This document shows positions 17,390 through 26,761 of a stretch of 64,000 nucleotides of DNA, in pieces. This DNA comes from Candidatus Omnitrophota bacterium. Its GTDB lineage: Bacteria; Omnitrophota; Gorgyraeia; Tantalellales; Tantalellaceae. How positions within the stretch are numbered: position 1 is the first letter of the stretch; every line of letters begins with the position of its first letter. Under the pieces are notes generated by a model. It did no database searches. It saw only the letters and a list, made by a program, of their open reading frames with translations, and was not told the origin of the DNA. The translations under genes and the position numbers were made by a program. The stretch is taken from positions 210,479 to 274,478 of the forward strand of contig WJMH01000015.1 in NCBI GenBank assembly GCA_014728045.1. The letters are read 5' to 3'.

Positions 17390-18898
17390 TTATTTTATTT
17401 TACGGCTGCCCGGAAGGGCTGTTTCGGTGACTTTAGGCATTTCGCCGAAAATATCGCGGTAGATCTCGCCGTAACGGTCTTTCCCGCCCATTAAGGCAAA
17501 GGTCATGGGCATGACCTCCTTGGCCTTTTCGCTCATCTGCCTGGAGACATTGCGTATATCCCACTGAGCGTGCGCATCTTCACGTAGCCTTGAAATGTGG
17601 TAGAGTTCTCTCGCATTAAGCCTCATCAGGACGCGTTTGCGGTGCGCGTTGGTAAGAACGTACGGCGCGGCAAGAGGTTCTCGTTTACTGATGGCATCGT
17701 AGGCCTCATTAGTCCTTTCAATTATCTCCATGAACTCTTTTTCAAGACCGGTCTGTTTGATAGACTCGGGAACGGTAACCCCCAGAGAGGGGTCGTATTC
17801 CTGGCTGGTTATCGTGGACATGCGGTGCCTTTTAAGCTGCCCGAAACAGGCAGATGAGAGAGCGATGTTGTAAGTGAGGTTAACATACTCGAATTCCCTG
17901 AGCATGCTGTCGTAGAACTGCATGTTGCGCCAGGCGGTCTTGAAAATGGACATCTTCTCTTCTTCGGTGATCTCTCTCACCCTGGCAAGGCAATCCTGGT
18001 AAGGCAGACCCGATGAAGTATGCAATATGGAAGAAGCCAGGACATCGTCCCCTTGAAGGGTGTATCCTACGAGGCTGACATCCTCCCGGTTATTCCCGGA
18101 GGAAGCTTCCTCGCCGATGATGCTTCCGGCGAGCTCCTTAAGCTGCGGATAGGTCAGCCTGTCCTTGTCGTTGGCCTCATGGAATATTACTATGGACGGG
18201 GCCACTTCAGAGATCTGTTCGTAAATGGTTTTTCCCAGCTCCTTGACCTCCGCCAGTGGATGTGAAGCGAACCTTCTGAGCATGAGTTCCAGCGTACGGG
18301 CATTAAGCGTCTGGCCCACTTGGGATTCGGTGGCAAGAGCAGTTACGTAACGGGCGTCCTCCTTGGCCCAGCCTTCAAGAAGGTTGTGTTTTTTTGGGTC
18401 GGAGGCAAGATCACTGTTCTTGCTGAAGATGTGTTCTTTCAACCGCTCGAAGAACCTGAAGTAAGCTTCGTTCTGGATGCGTATGACTTCCCGGAAAATG
18501 TCTTCCAGATCAGTGCCTTTTATTTCGGCGGGTATCACGAAATCCTTGTCCAGTGTGATGTACCTCTGGGATTTTTCCGTGTAGGAGCAAAGGCGGAATT
18601 TCTCCAGCTCCTCCATGGCGAACCGGGAGACGCCCAGTATGTCAAGGTTGAACACGGCGTGTTCGGCCACCGAATGGTGGCCCATCCTGAATATGATGGT
18701 CGAATTGGATTTTCTGGACCTTTCCACCTCCCGGCGGGCGTCCTCCCTTATTTTATCGACAGGACGCGGGTCGCGGCTTATGCGCGCGTAGGCGGCCGAG
18801 AGGACTTCGGGGGTAAGATCGTCCCTTTTGCCCGCTTTTTCCTCAAGTTCGCTCAAAACACCCGTATCAACGTTATACCCGGCAAGATATACTTTCAT
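17390..18898 (-). CDS. Tandem ThyX-family protein (FAD-dependent thymidylate synthase-like)
   Basis: A 502-residue protein made of two ThyX-like modules. Module one (about 1-245) has GHHSVAEHAVF, the region aligned to RHR reading KFR (about 100-102), then SYTEKSQRYI, and NARTLELMLRRFASHP. Module two (about 275-490) has NIALSSACFGQLKRHR with the true RHR (about 357-359), ITSQEY, and LNARELYHISRLREDAHAQWDIR. Normal ThyX is about 220-250 residues and works as a homotetramer; here a fusion probably builds the shared FAD/dUMP sites from unlike halves. It should make dTMP with methylenetetrahydrofolate and FAD, but loss of RHR in one half leaves room for another role. A GTG three bases upstream is an alternative start. 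Confidence 0.85.
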   Translation of the reverse strand: MKVYLAGYNVDTGVLSELEEKAGKRDDLTPEVLSAAYARISRDPRPVDKIREDARREVERSRKSNSTIIFRMGHHSVAEHAVFNLDILGVSRFAMEELEKFRLCSYTEKSQRYITLDKDFVIPAEIKGTDLEDIFREVIRIQNEAYFRFFERLKEHIFSKNSDLASDPKKHNLLEGWAKEDARYVTALATESQVGQTLNARTLELMLRRFASHPLAEVKELGKTIYEQISEVAPSIVIFHEANDKDRLTYPQLKELAGSIIGEEASSGNNREDVSLVGYTLQGDDVLASSILHTSSGLPYQDCLARVREITEEEKMSIFKTAWRNMQFYDSMLREFEYVNLTYNIALSSACFGQLKRHRMSTITSQEYDPSLGVTVPESIKQTGLEKEFMEIIERTNEAYDAISKREPLAAPYVLTNAHRKRVLMRLNARELYHISRLREDAHAQWDIRNVSRQMSEKAKEVMPMTFALMGGKDRYGEIYRDIFGEMPKVTETALPGSRKIK

Positions 18899-19034
18899 CA
18901 CGTTCCGTCCTTTTAATAACGATTAATTCAGAAGTCCTTATTGGGGGATACACAAACCGCAAAAAGCGGTAACAATAATGATAACATAAATGGCGGGGAT
19001 TTTAAACCAATTATGTGCCTGCGGGGAACGGAAA

Positions 19035-19712
19035 CTAGTCCCCGTTCTCGATCTTGCGATGTTTCACTACCTTGGCGCGGACCATGTAGATGACATCCTC
19101 GGCGATGTTGGTGGCATGGTCACAGATCCTCTCCAGGTGGCGCGCGACCAGTATCAGGGGTACCGCGCGGAGGGATATATTGGAATTTTTCGATATATGC
19201 TCGTCTATCAGTTCATCCGTTATCGAATTCTTAAGAGCGTTCGCCTCCGGGTCGGAAAGGATGACCTGCTTGGCCATGAACTCGTTCTTGTTCACGAAAG
19301 AATCGATCGCCTGCTTTACCATTTTCCTGGCGACCTCGGAGAGTTTGGGTATGTCCACCAGGGGCTTTACCAGGGGTTCATCGGAGACCTCTATGACCCT
19401 CTGGGCGATATTGACCGCAAGGTCCGCTATCCTCTCTATCTCGGTGTTTATCTTCATGCCGGTGGTGATGAACCTGAGGTCCACGGCCATAGGCTGCTTC
19501 GTCGCCAGCAGGTTTATCGCCTCCTCCTCGATTGAGTTCTCCATCTCGTCGATCTTGCCGTCGCCGTCTATCACCGTCTGCGCCAATTCCTTGTCCTGGT
19601 TTTTAAGCGCTTCCACCGACTTGAAAATGGCCTCCTCGGCCAGGCTGGCCATCTTGACCAGATCAGTGTTAAGTTTTTTCAGCTCATCATCCAAATGCCT
19701 CTCCATCATCAT
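19035..19712 (-). CDS. phoU: PhoU, phosphate signalling regulator
   Basis: A 225-residue all-helical protein with two PhoU repeats, each with the metal-binding E/D-x-x-x-D type motif (IERIADLAVNIAQR near residue 95 and LERICDHATNIAEDV near 197). PhoU links the PstSCAB transporter to PhoR so that the Pho regulon is off when phosphate is plentiful. It follows pstB by 27 bases and ends the pst operon. Three ATG codons in a row make the exact start uncertain by two residues. Confidence 0.95.
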   Translation of the reverse strand: MMMERHLDDELKKLNTDLVKMASLAEEAIFKSVEALKNQDKELAQTVIDGDGKIDEMENSIEEEAINLLATKQPMAVDLRFITTGMKINTEIERIADLAVNIAQRVIEVSDEPLVKPLVDIPKLSEVARKMVKQAIDSFVNKNEFMAKQVILSDPEANALKNSITDELIDEHISKNSNISLRAVPLILVARHLERICDHATNIAEDVIYMVRAKVVKHRKIENGD

Positions 19713-19739
19713 CCTGCACCTCTCTTTTGATTAGGGACA

Positions 19740-20501
19740 TCAACCGAACCGGCCGGTTATGTAATCCTCCGTTATCTTCTTGGAAGGATTGGTGAATATC
19801 TTGTTCGTTTCGTCATATTCTACCAGTTCACCCAGCATAAAAAAAGCGGTATTATCCGATATCCTCGCCGCCTGCTGCATGTTGTGCGTGACTATTATTA
19901 TGGTATATTCCTTCTTGAGCTCCTGGATGAGCTCCTCTATCTTGGACGTGGACGTCGGGTCAAGAGCGGAAGCCGGTTCGTCCATGAGAAGGACCTCCGG
20001 TTCCACCGCCAGCGCCCTTGCTATACAGAGCCTCTGCTGCTGGCCTCCCGAAAGATCGAAAGCGCTGTGGCCAAGCCGGTCTTTCACCTCTTTCCACAAA
20101 GCGGCTCCCTTAAGGCTGGTCTCGACCTTCTCGGCTATGAATTTTGTGTTCTTTATGCCGTTTATCTTCAGGCCGTAGGCCACGTTCTCGAATATGGTCT
20201 TGGGGAACGGGTTGGATTTCTGGAAGACCATTCCCACTTTTTTCCTTATCTCCACCACGTCCACGGTAGAGCTGAAAATGTTCTCCCCGTCAAGGATGAC
20301 CGTCCCCTCCCCCCTTGCCCCGGGGATAACATCGTTCATCCTGTTCAGGCTCCTAAGGAATGTGGATTTTCCGCATCCGGAGGGACCGATGATACCAGTC
20401 ACCTGGTTCTTGTAGATGTCCATGGTTATGTCCTTAAGCGCGTGGACATCCCCGTAATAAAAATCAAAGTTCTCTACCTTTATCTTGATTCCGTCCTTCA
20501 T
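19740..20501 (-). CDS. pstB: Phosphate ABC transporter ATPase PstB
   Basis: A 253-residue ABC ATPase. Walker [10 protein letters not shown] (39-47), Q-loop FQKSNPFP, signature LSGGQQQR, Walker [14 protein letters not shown] and the switch histidine in [10 protein letters not shown] are all intact. It powers high-affinity phosphate import through PstCA. The frame stays open far upstream, but that part overlaps pstA in another frame; the ATG at 20501 follows AAGGG and begins with the family-typical strand. It starts two bases after the pstA stop. Confidence 0.96.
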   Translation of the reverse strand: MKDGIKIKVENFDFYYGDVHALKDITMDIYKNQVTGIIGPSGCGKSTFLRSLNRMNDVIPGARGEGTVILDGENIFSSTVDVVEIRKKVGMVFQKSNPFPKTIFENVAYGLKINGIKNTKFIAEKVETSLKGAALWKEVKDRLGHSAFDLSGGQQQRLCIARALAVEPEVLLMDEPASALDPTSTSKIEELIQELKKEYTIIIVTHNMQQAARISDNTAFFMLGELVEYDETNKIFTNPSKKITEDYITGRFG

Positions 20502-20503
20502 CC

Positions 20504-21358
20504 TTAATCCCTTTTTAGTTTCCTTAAATGATACCTGAACACTATCGCGAAAAGGTTCATCGTAAATACCAGCGCTATGAGCACGAGTGCCGTGGCGTAA
20601 GCGATAGGCCTTACCTGCTCTATCGCGTGGTGCTGGGTCGACATAATGTACAAATGGTACGGAAGCGCCATGAACTGGTCGAACACCGACCTGGGTAAAA
20701 ACGGCAGGAAGAAAGCCGCTCCGGTAAAAAGTATCGGCGCGGTCTCTCCGGCTGCGCGTGACAATCCGAGTATGGTCCCGGTAAGCATGCCGGGAACGGC
20801 GTACGGAAGCACATTCGTCCTTATGGTCTGCCACTTGGTCGCGCCCAGCGCCAGTGCCCCGTCCCGGTAGGACCTGGGCACGTTCTTAAGAGCTTCCTCG
20901 CTTGCGGTTATCGTCCAGGGCAGGGTCATAAGCCCCAGCGTGAACCCGGCCGAAAGTATGCACGTGCCCAGCCGGAGAAGCTGAACGAAAAGCACGACCC
21001 CGAAAAGCCCGTAAACTATAGAGGGGACGCCGGAAAGGTTCCTGATCGACATCCTTATCAGGCGCGTCAGCTTATTATCCCTGGCGTACTCGTTCAAGTA
21101 GATCGCGCATCCCATGCCCAGGGGCACGGCAAGTACCGCGGTAAAGACCGTGACCAGAAAGGTCCCCACTATCGCCGGGAAGATACCTCCCTCGGTCATC
21201 CCGTTCTTCGGAGGCTGGGTGAGGAACTGCCAGCTTATGACGCCTATTCCCTTGGATATGATATCATACAATATCACCATGAGGATGAACACCACAACTG
21301 CCATGCACGTCCTTAAAAGTGCAAAGCCCAGCATCTGTGAAAGTTTCTTGTTGTTCAT
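20504..21358 (-). CDS. pstA: Phosphate ABC transporter permease PstA
   Basis: A 284-residue inner-membrane permease with about six helices. The permease coupling motif is seen as [26 protein letters not shown], and the region [27 protein letters not shown] matches PstA. Forms the transmembrane channel with PstC. Overlaps the pstC stop by four bases. Confidence 0.95.
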   Translation of the reverse strand: MNNKKLSQMLGFALLRTCMAVVVFILMVILYDIISKGIGVISWQFLTQPPKNGMTEGGIFPAIVGTFLVTVFTAVLAVPLGMGCAIYLNEYARDNKLTRLIRMSIRNLSGVPSIVYGLFGVVLFVQLLRLGTCILSAGFTLGLMTLPWTITASEEALKNVPRSYRDGALALGATKWQTIRTNVLPYAVPGMLTGTILGLSRAAGETAPILFTGAAFFLPFLPRSVFDQFMALPYHLYIMSTQHHAIEQVRPIAYATALVLIALVFTMNLFAIVFRYHLRKLKRD

Positions 21359-22236
21359 TGCTGCTTCACCACCTGATATTTACGCAATACGATATCCGCT
21401 ATCATGTTGACCATGAAGGTAATAATGAAAAGCACGAGCCCGACCCCGAAAAGCGCGTAATAATGCGTGGTGTAATAAGGCACCTCCCCCAGTTCTATGG
21501 CTATCGTGGCGGTCATGGTCCTTACCGAGTCCAGAAAACTCTGGGGCATGGCCGGCGCGTTGCCACAGGCCATGAGCACCGTCATCGTCTCTCCTATGGC
21601 TCTACCCATGCCGAGCATGCTTGCGGCGAATATACCGGACATGGAAGCTGGTATCTTGACCCTGACGACCGTCTGCCACTTGGTGGCCCCTAAAGCCAGC
21701 GAGGCCTCCGAATAGGACTTGGGAACGCTCTTTAAGGCGTCTTCGGTAAGGCTGATTATGGTCGGTAAGGCCATTATCCCCAGGAGTATGGAACCGTTGA
21801 CCGCGTTAAGCCCGTTTGGAATATTGAATATCCTGGCTATTATCGGTCCCACAAGTACGATACCCAGAAAACCGATAACGACCGAAGGGATGCCGGCCAG
21901 TATCTCTATCACGGGCTTGGCTATTTCCCTGACGCGTTTATTCGCGACATCCGATAGATACGCCGCTGTACCTATACCAAGGGGAATAGCGATGACCAGC
22001 GCCCCTACCGTTACCATAAGGGTGCTTACCAGCATGGAACCTAGGCCGTAGATGGGCTTCACGTAAGAGGTGGGGTTCCAGCGCGCGGTAAAAAGGAATT
22101 CCTTTATGCTTATTTCCTTGAAACCCGGAAGTGAAGTGAAGACAAGGAGGGCAAAGATCCCCAATAGAACTATAACGACAAGAAAGCCGTTAAAGAAAAA
22201 GAGGCCGTGGATCAACTTTTCTTTCAGGTCTTTCAT
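21355..22236 (-). CDS. pstC: Phosphate ABC transporter permease PstC
   Basis: A 293-residue permease with an N-terminal helix (about 10-34) and five or six more. The [26 protein letters not shown] coupling loop and the MGRAIGETMTVLMACGN segment are characteristic of PstC. Partner of PstA in the phosphate channel. It follows pstS by 41 bases in the same operon. Confidence 0.95.
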   Translation of the reverse strand: MKDLKEKLIHGLFFFNGFLVVIVLLGIFALLVFTSLPGFKEISIKEFLFTARWNPTSYVKPIYGLGSMLVSTLMVTVGALVIAIPLGIGTAAYLSDVANKRVREIAKPVIEILAGIPSVVIGFLGIVLVGPIIARIFNIPNGLNAVNGSILLGIMALPTIISLTEDALKSVPKSYSEASLALGATKWQTVVRVKIPASMSGIFAASMLGMGRAIGETMTVLMACGNAPAMPQSFLDSVRTMTATIAIELGEVPYYTTHYYALFGVGLVLFIITFMVNMIADIVLRKYQVVKQQ

Positions 22237-22277
22237 TTATTATCCACGGCCTCCTTCAGCACACAGCTTTTACTTCT

Positions 22278-23162
22278 TTAGATACCCGCGTTCCTCTCAT
22301 TGAACTGTTCGTATTCCTTGGGAATGGGAAAGAACCCTTCTTCTTCCACTATTCTCTGCCCCTCGGCGCTCAGTTCGAATTCAATAAAATCGCGCACATC
22401 CCCTTCAGGCGTTCCGTCAACATACTGGTTGAGGGGTCTGGCTATCGGATATTTACCGGACTTTACATCTTCTGTCCTGAGAGGGCTCGCGTAAGGAGCT
22501 CCCTCATAGGCGGCCACCTCCAGCACCTTTATGCCGGTGACGTTCTTCACGTATCCCACGCCGACATATCCTATGCCCGTGGAATCGGCCTTCACCGCCT
22601 CGACTATCTGACTGTTACCGTTCATCCTTTTCATCCTGGCCGAATAGTCCCCTTTAAGTACCATGTCCCTGAAAAGAACGAACGTGCCGGAATTGGACTG
22701 CCTGCCGTAAAGAGTGATAGGTTTATCCGCGCCTCCCACGTCCTTCCAGTTGGTCGCCTCGCCGCGGAATATCTTGCCGATCTGTCCCATGGTGAGTTTA
22801 TCGACACCGTTGGTGCCGTTAACGATCACACTCAAGCCGTCAAGCGCGATAACCACCCTTTTCGGGCTGACCCCGCGGCTCTGGGCGCGGGTTATCTCCT
22901 TGGGCTTCATGTTGCGTGAAGCGTTGGCAAGGTCGCATTTACCGTTTGTCAAAGCGGCTATACCGGTACCCGACCCACCGCCGGTGACGGCGATATATTT
23001 GCCCGGGTTCTTTTCCATGTACACTTCGCTCAGCTTCTGCACGAGATTTATCAGGGTATCCGATCCCTTGATCTGGACCATATCCCCGGCGCGCGCGCCG
23101 CCCGAAGTGCACAAGAAAACCGCCATTACCGCAAGTGCTATTATTTTCCTGCTCTTCTTCAT
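22278..23162 (-). CDS. pstS: Phosphate-binding protein PstS
   Basis: A 294-residue periplasmic binding protein with a signal peptide (about 1-25). The phosphate-contacting segments are visible: IKGSDTLINL near the N-terminus, GGGSGTGIAAL, the serine/arginine in ANASRNMK and RQSNSGTFVLF. It captures phosphate for PstCAB and reports to PhoR through the transporter. First gene of pstSCAB-phoU, with a Pho box directly in front and a very short 5' leader with an AAGGAG ribosome site. Confidence 0.95.
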   Translation of the reverse strand: MKKSRKIIALAVMAVFLCTSGGARAGDMVQIKGSDTLINLVQKLSEVYMEKNPGKYIAVTGGGSGTGIAALTNGKCDLANASRNMKPKEITRAQSRGVSPKRVVIALDGLSVIVNGTNGVDKLTMGQIGKIFRGEATNWKDVGGADKPITLYGRQSNSGTFVLFRDMVLKGDYSARMKRMNGNSQIVEAVKADSTGIGYVGVGYVKNVTGIKVLEVAAYEGAPYASPLRTEDVKSGKYPIARPLNQYVDGTPEGDVRDFIEFELSAEGQRIVEEEGFFPIPKEYEQFNERNAGI

Positions 23163-23180
23163 GGATCTTCTCCTTTTTAT

Positions 23181-23223
23181 TTTATAAGATTATTTTGTGA
23201 CAGATCTGTGAACTTCGCGTTAC
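23181..23223 (-). promoter_or_regulatory. Pho box and -10 element of the pst operon
   Basis: On the minus strand GTAACG (23223-23218), TTCACA (23212-23207) and GTCACA (23201-23196) recur with exact 11-base phasing, then nine bases lead to a TATAAA -10 (23186-23181). This is the arrangement expected of PhoB direct repeats replacing a -35 box. Transcription would start only about 12 bases before the pstS ATG. Confidence 0.85.
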
Positions 23224-23235
23224 GTTTGAGATACA

Positions 23236-24564
23236 TTAGAACTTCACCTTCACGTCCATCTGGAGAAGCTGGTACGGCTCGTCCATCCTGTTATTCAGTG
23301 TCTCGTCAAGGCTCAGCGGCCATGTGCAGCAATATTTTCCGCCCAGCAGGGTATTCTTGAAGATGGCATACTGCACGCCGAAAATAACACCCTGAGAATT
23401 GGTACCGCCTCCGGCGGCAGCACCGGCAGTGGTGAACCCCACGAAATCCGAGTCAGGCATGAAATCCGGCACCGCGTCCCTTTCGATATACCTGTATTCG
23501 CCCCAGAGCTTCCACTGGCCGGGCTTCTTCGGCTTCTTCTTTCCTATATAACCGCCGAGCTGCCAGGCGAACCTTCTCTTGGGCGGATCGGTGTTGAAGA
23601 TAAGGTCGGTATAAAGACCGTGACCCAGTTCAAAGTCACCCAGCATCTTGCTGTCATACTTGATCAGAAAGTCCAGCATGTTGAAGTCATAGCGGTAAGT
23701 ATTGCCCAGCGCTCCCCCCCAGGTGGTGTTGGTGCCCGCGGAATGTTCGGCCAGGTTGGCGCTCTGGTTGCCCTTTACGTTGGCAAGATCATAATAGGCA
23801 AGCCCGAAGTTAAGCTTAGCGCCCCAGTCGCGAACTACATCCATCTTCACACCGCCCTGCATGACCCACATAAGAGGATCCCTCTGGGAAGTGGACATCT
23901 CATCCAGCCAGAGCATGCCTGCGTTGGCGTAAAGATTGCCCGGGATATCGCCCATCTCGAAAGGTGAGGACATGTACTGGGCCGCTATACCCGCCGGCCA
24001 TATATCCCCGTCCCACAAAAGTTCCGACTTCTGCAGCGGGTTCTTGAACTTACCCAGCCACAGCGTGCCGTCACCCACACCTTCGGGAAGTTGCGGAGTC
24101 CAGCCGATATAATAACCGTCAATCCTGATGTCTTTGGTCTCGAACTCATCATCCAGGGTCTGGTTCGTTGAACGCGGATCGTTACCTCCGGTGACTATGT
24201 ACATTCCGGCCTTCACCTGGTCGTTGACCTTGCCCTCGACGCCCAGGCGGGCTCTCACCCTCTGGCGGGTCCTCTGGTGGGCCGGGCCCAGGCCTTTACC
24301 CCAGTCCGTCTGCGTGCGAAACCTGACATCACCCTTGACCTTGATCTTCTGGGTCCAGGCAGGCGCCGTGACGGCCTTACCCTTGGCAAGTTCCTTGGCG
24401 GCTTCTTCCTTCGCCTCGGCCAGGAGTATCTGTGCCTCGTAAGGCGTGAGAACGCCTTTTTCCACAAGCTTGTTGACAAGCACGTCCATCTGTCCCGCAT
24501 GTACCGTCGCCGCCCCAGCAAAAAGCGCGAAAGCCCCAAGCAAGATAATTAAAGTTTTTCTCAA
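23236..24564 (-). CDS. Outer-membrane porin, probable phosphate-starvation porin
   Basis: A 442-residue protein with a signal peptide (about 1-23, ending VHAG), a short periplasmic helical segment rich in A/E/K (about 27-65) and then a beta-barrel built of alternating aromatic strands (KVKGDVRFRTQTDWG onward), closing in MDVKVKF with the terminal phenylalanine. It resembles the putative-porin family in anaerobic Gram-negatives. Because its operon starts at a Pho box between pst and phoR, it probably admits phosphate or organophosphate, in the role of PhoE/OprP. The start codon is TTG, eight bases after GGGGGAAG; no ATG is available before the signal peptide. Confidence 0.82.
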   Translation of the reverse strand: MRKTLIILLGAFALFAGAATVHAGQMDVLVNKLVEKGVLTPYEAQILLAEAKEEAAKELAKGKAVTAPAWTQKIKVKGDVRFRTQTDWGKGLGPAHQRTRQRVRARLGVEGKVNDQVKAGMYIVTGGNDPRSTNQTLDDEFETKDIRIDGYYIGWTPQLPEGVGDGTLWLGKFKNPLQKSELLWDGDIWPAGIAAQYMSSPFEMGDIPGNLYANAGMLWLDEMSTSQRDPLMWVMQGGVKMDVVRDWGAKLNFGLAYYDLANVKGNQSANLAEHSAGTNTTWGGALGNTYRYDFNMLDFLIKYDSKMLGDFELGHGLYTDLIFNTDPPKRRFAWQLGGYIGKKKPKKPGQWKLWGEYRYIERDAVPDFMPDSDFVGFTTAGAAAGGGTNSQGVIFGVQYAIFKNTLLGGKYCCTWPLSLDETLNNRMDEPYQLLQMDVKVKF

Positions 24565-24597
24565 TATTTTCTTCCCCCTATTTAGGATGGGGCCGGT

Positions 24598-24867
24598 CTA
24601 GACGTTTACAAGTTCACCCGTCTTTTCCAGTCCCGATTCTTCGACGTATTTTTCGATATCTTTATAGTGCAAACGATGATCGGCGACAAGGTAAGTTAAA
24701 AGCCAGTCATTCTGGTCGTCAGGTTCACCTCCTTCCTTCTGAATTTTCTTGCCGCTTGACATCATGTTCATAAGCCCTCCCGACATGACAACACAGAACC
24801 GGTAATAGGTCGCTCCTATCAGGCTGCCGAAGACCGCCAGGATAAATACCTCTAAGAATATCTCCAT
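24598..24867 (-). CDS. Small inner-membrane protein of the Pho regulon, unknown function
   Basis: An 89-residue protein with one membrane helix (about 4-24) containing a conserved-looking GATYYRF turn, then a soluble tail with DDQNDWLLTYLVADHRLHYKDIEKY. I do not recognise a family. It is the first gene after a clear Pho box and 33 bases before the porin, so it should be made in phosphate starvation. A role in porin assembly, transport energisation or signalling is possible but not shown. Confidence 0.75.
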   Translation of the reverse strand: MEIFLEVFILAVFGSLIGATYYRFCVVMSGGLMNMMSSGKKIQKEGGEPDDQNDWLLTYLVADHRLHYKDIEKYVEESGLEKTGELVNV

Positions 24868-24895
24868 AACTTTCCCCTTCCCTTTTGGACTTGAG

Positions 24896-24947
24896 TGTAT
24901 ATCCTGCCTGTGAAATCGGATTTAAGGAAAAGTGACAATTTTGTGAA
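24896..24947 (-). promoter_or_regulatory. Pho box and -10 element of the small membrane protein-porin operon
   Basis: Four minus-strand hexamers at exactly 11-base steps: TTCACA (24947-24942), GTCACT (24936-24931), a degenerate TTAAAT (24925-24920) and TTCACA (24914-24909). A TATACA -10 (24901-24896) follows after seven bases. No -35 box is needed in such PhoB-activated promoters. Confidence 0.85.
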
Positions 24948-24994
24948 TTGTAGAAGGGGCCTCTTTTCGAATTTTTGGCCTGATGAAAAGTCTT

Positions 24995-26761
24995 TCACGC
25001 CCTGGGAACCGTGAAAAAAAAGGTCGAGCCTTTTCCCGGGGTGCTTTCGACCCAGACATCTCCGCCATGGTCCTGTATGATATGCTTGACTATCGAAAGA
25101 CCCAGACCCGTGCCTCCGAGCTCTCGTGAGCGGGCCTTGTCCACCCGGTAGAACCTTTCGAAGATGCGCGGCAGGTCCCTCTCCGGGATGCCGATACCGT
25201 TATCGAAAACGGATATTTTTACGAGACCCTCCTCGCGGGAAGCCCGTATTTCCACACTGCCACCTTCTTCGGAATATTTGATAGCGTTATCCACCAGGTT
25301 GAGCATGACCTGGGATATGCGCATATCGTCGGCCATTATCTCGGGCAGGTCCCCGGGTATATTGACCTCGATATTGATGTTCTTTTCCCTGGCCTGTCTT
25401 TCAAGCCCCGAAAGCACCTTCCTGGTTATCGGATAGATCGAGCAGGGTTTAAGCTCGGATCTGACCTTCCCCGATTCTATGCCCGAAAGGCTTAGGAGGT
25501 CCTCGATGAGCTTGGCCAGTCGGTCGGCGGCGGCATGTATTATCCTGACGAATTCCTCGGCATGCGTCTTGTCTTCAAGGGCTCCTTCGAGGAGGGTCTC
25601 TGAATACCCCTGGATGTTGGATACCGGGGTCCTCAGCTCGTGCGAGACATTGGCCACGAAATCCTTGCGTATCTTCTCGAGTTTCCTGAGCTCGGTTATA
25701 TCATGAAAGACCAGGACAGCGCCTTCGGTCTTTTCTTCACGCAATATCGGCGTGCCGTGAACGAAAAAGGTCTTCTCCTCGTCAAGAAGGAGCGTTATCT
25801 CCCTTGACTCCACCCCTTCGGTCAGCTTGAGTACGCTGTCGGTCATCTCCTGGACGTCGACGTTCCTCAAGACTTCCACGGGTTTTTTCCCGGCGGGATT
25901 ATCCTGCACCATGAGGACCGACATAAGAGAAGGGTTCATCAGAAGTATTATCCCCCTGGAATCGACCACCATTACCCCGTCGAACATGTTAAGGAGCACC
26001 GCCTCGAACCTGGACCGGCCCGTGATAACCTCGTCTATGCGCGCCCTTATCTGTTCCGACATGTCGTTGAAGGATTTTGCAAGGTCCCCTATCTCGTCGT
26101 TAGAGCGAATAAGGACCCTTTCGGAGAAATCCCCACCCGCTATTTTTTTAGCCAGTTCCGACATGCTCCTCAGGGGTTTTGAGATGAGTATGGAAGTAAA
26201 GAAACTTGCGATCATCGCGAAGAGAAAAGCGAGAAGTATGGAGACCGAGAGCGTTCTCTTGAGACGGCTTGAGATGAACTCAACATCCGAAAGCGGGACG
26301 GCCAGCCTTACCACCCCGCGGTCCATTCTCTTGGCCATATACAGGAGGTTCTTCTGCACTGTGGTGCTGAACCTTATGCTTTCACCGGTACCGGTAAGAA
26401 GAGCTTCCTGCACTTCCGGGCGGTAGAGGTGGTTCTCCACCCTGGCAAGCTCCTCCTGGTCAAGGTCCGTGTCGCCCAAGACCTTCCCGTCAAGCCCTAT
26501 AAGCGTGACCCTGAGCCCCAGGGACTCTCCCACCTCATTCGCTATGAGATCGAGTTCCCTTCCCGCGGTGCCGTCGCTCATCGCTTTTTCGAAGATCATC
26601 TTCGTGAGAACGCTCTCCTTGAGAAGATTGGTCTTCATCCTGCGATAGGCTTTTTCTATGAGGGCGTTATCGAGGTAGAGGTAAGTACCGAAGAGTATGA
26701 CCGCGAAAAGCAGGACGAAGATTATAGTGATCTTATACTGGATATTCAGCCGCAAGATCAA
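24995..26761 (-). CDS. phoR: Phosphate-regulon sensor kinase PhoR
   Basis: A 588-residue membrane kinase. Helix one (about 8-28), a periplasmic region of about 140 residues, helix two (171-193), HAMP (194-247), PAS (about 250-358), HisKA with H374 in VSHELRTP, and HATPase with NLVDNAIKYSEEGG, DNGIGIP and GTGLGLS. The large periplasmic domain and HAMP match PhoR/WalK-type kinases of Gram-positive-like architecture rather than the short E. coli PhoR. It overlaps phoB by four bases and sits beside the pst genes, which makes the PhoR assignment strong. Confidence 0.92.
   Translation of the reverse strand: MILRLNIQYKITIIFVLLFAVILFGTYLYLDNALIEKAYRRMKTNLLKESVLTKMIFEKAMSDGTAGRELDLIANEVGESLGLRVTLIGLDGKVLGDTDLDQEELARVENHLYRPEVQEALLTGTGESIRFSTTVQKNLLYMAKRMDRGVVRLAVPLSDVEFISSRLKRTLSVSILLAFLFAMIASFFTSILISKPLRSMSELAKKIAGGDFSERVLIRSNDEIGDLAKSFNDMSEQIRARIDEVITGRSRFEAVLLNMFDGVMVVDSRGIILLMNPSLMSVLMVQDNPAGKKPVEVLRNVDVQEMTDSVLKLTEGVESREITLLLDEEKTFFVHGTPILREEKTEGAVLVFHDITELRKLEKIRKDFVANVSHELRTPVSNIQGYSETLLEGALEDKTHAEEFVRIIHAAADRLAKLIEDLLSLSGIESGKVRSELKPCSIYPITRKVLSGLERQAREKNINIEVNIPGDLPEIMADDMRISQVMLNLVDNAIKYSEEGGSVEIRASREEGLVKISVFDNGIGIPERDLPRIFERFYRVDKARSRELGGTGLGLSIVKHIIQDHGGDVWVESTPGKGSTFFFTVPRA

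Noticed and set aside
17137-17390. Cobalamin or c-di-GMP riboswitch before the TonB receptors
   Set aside because: I looked for the B12-box and GEMM core words and found neither; only an unassigned structured leader can be claimed.
20502-20834. N-terminal extension of pstB by 111 codons
   Set aside because: This part lies inside pstA in another frame, is rich in Arg/His and unlike any ABC ATPase; the ATG at 20501 has a ribosome site.
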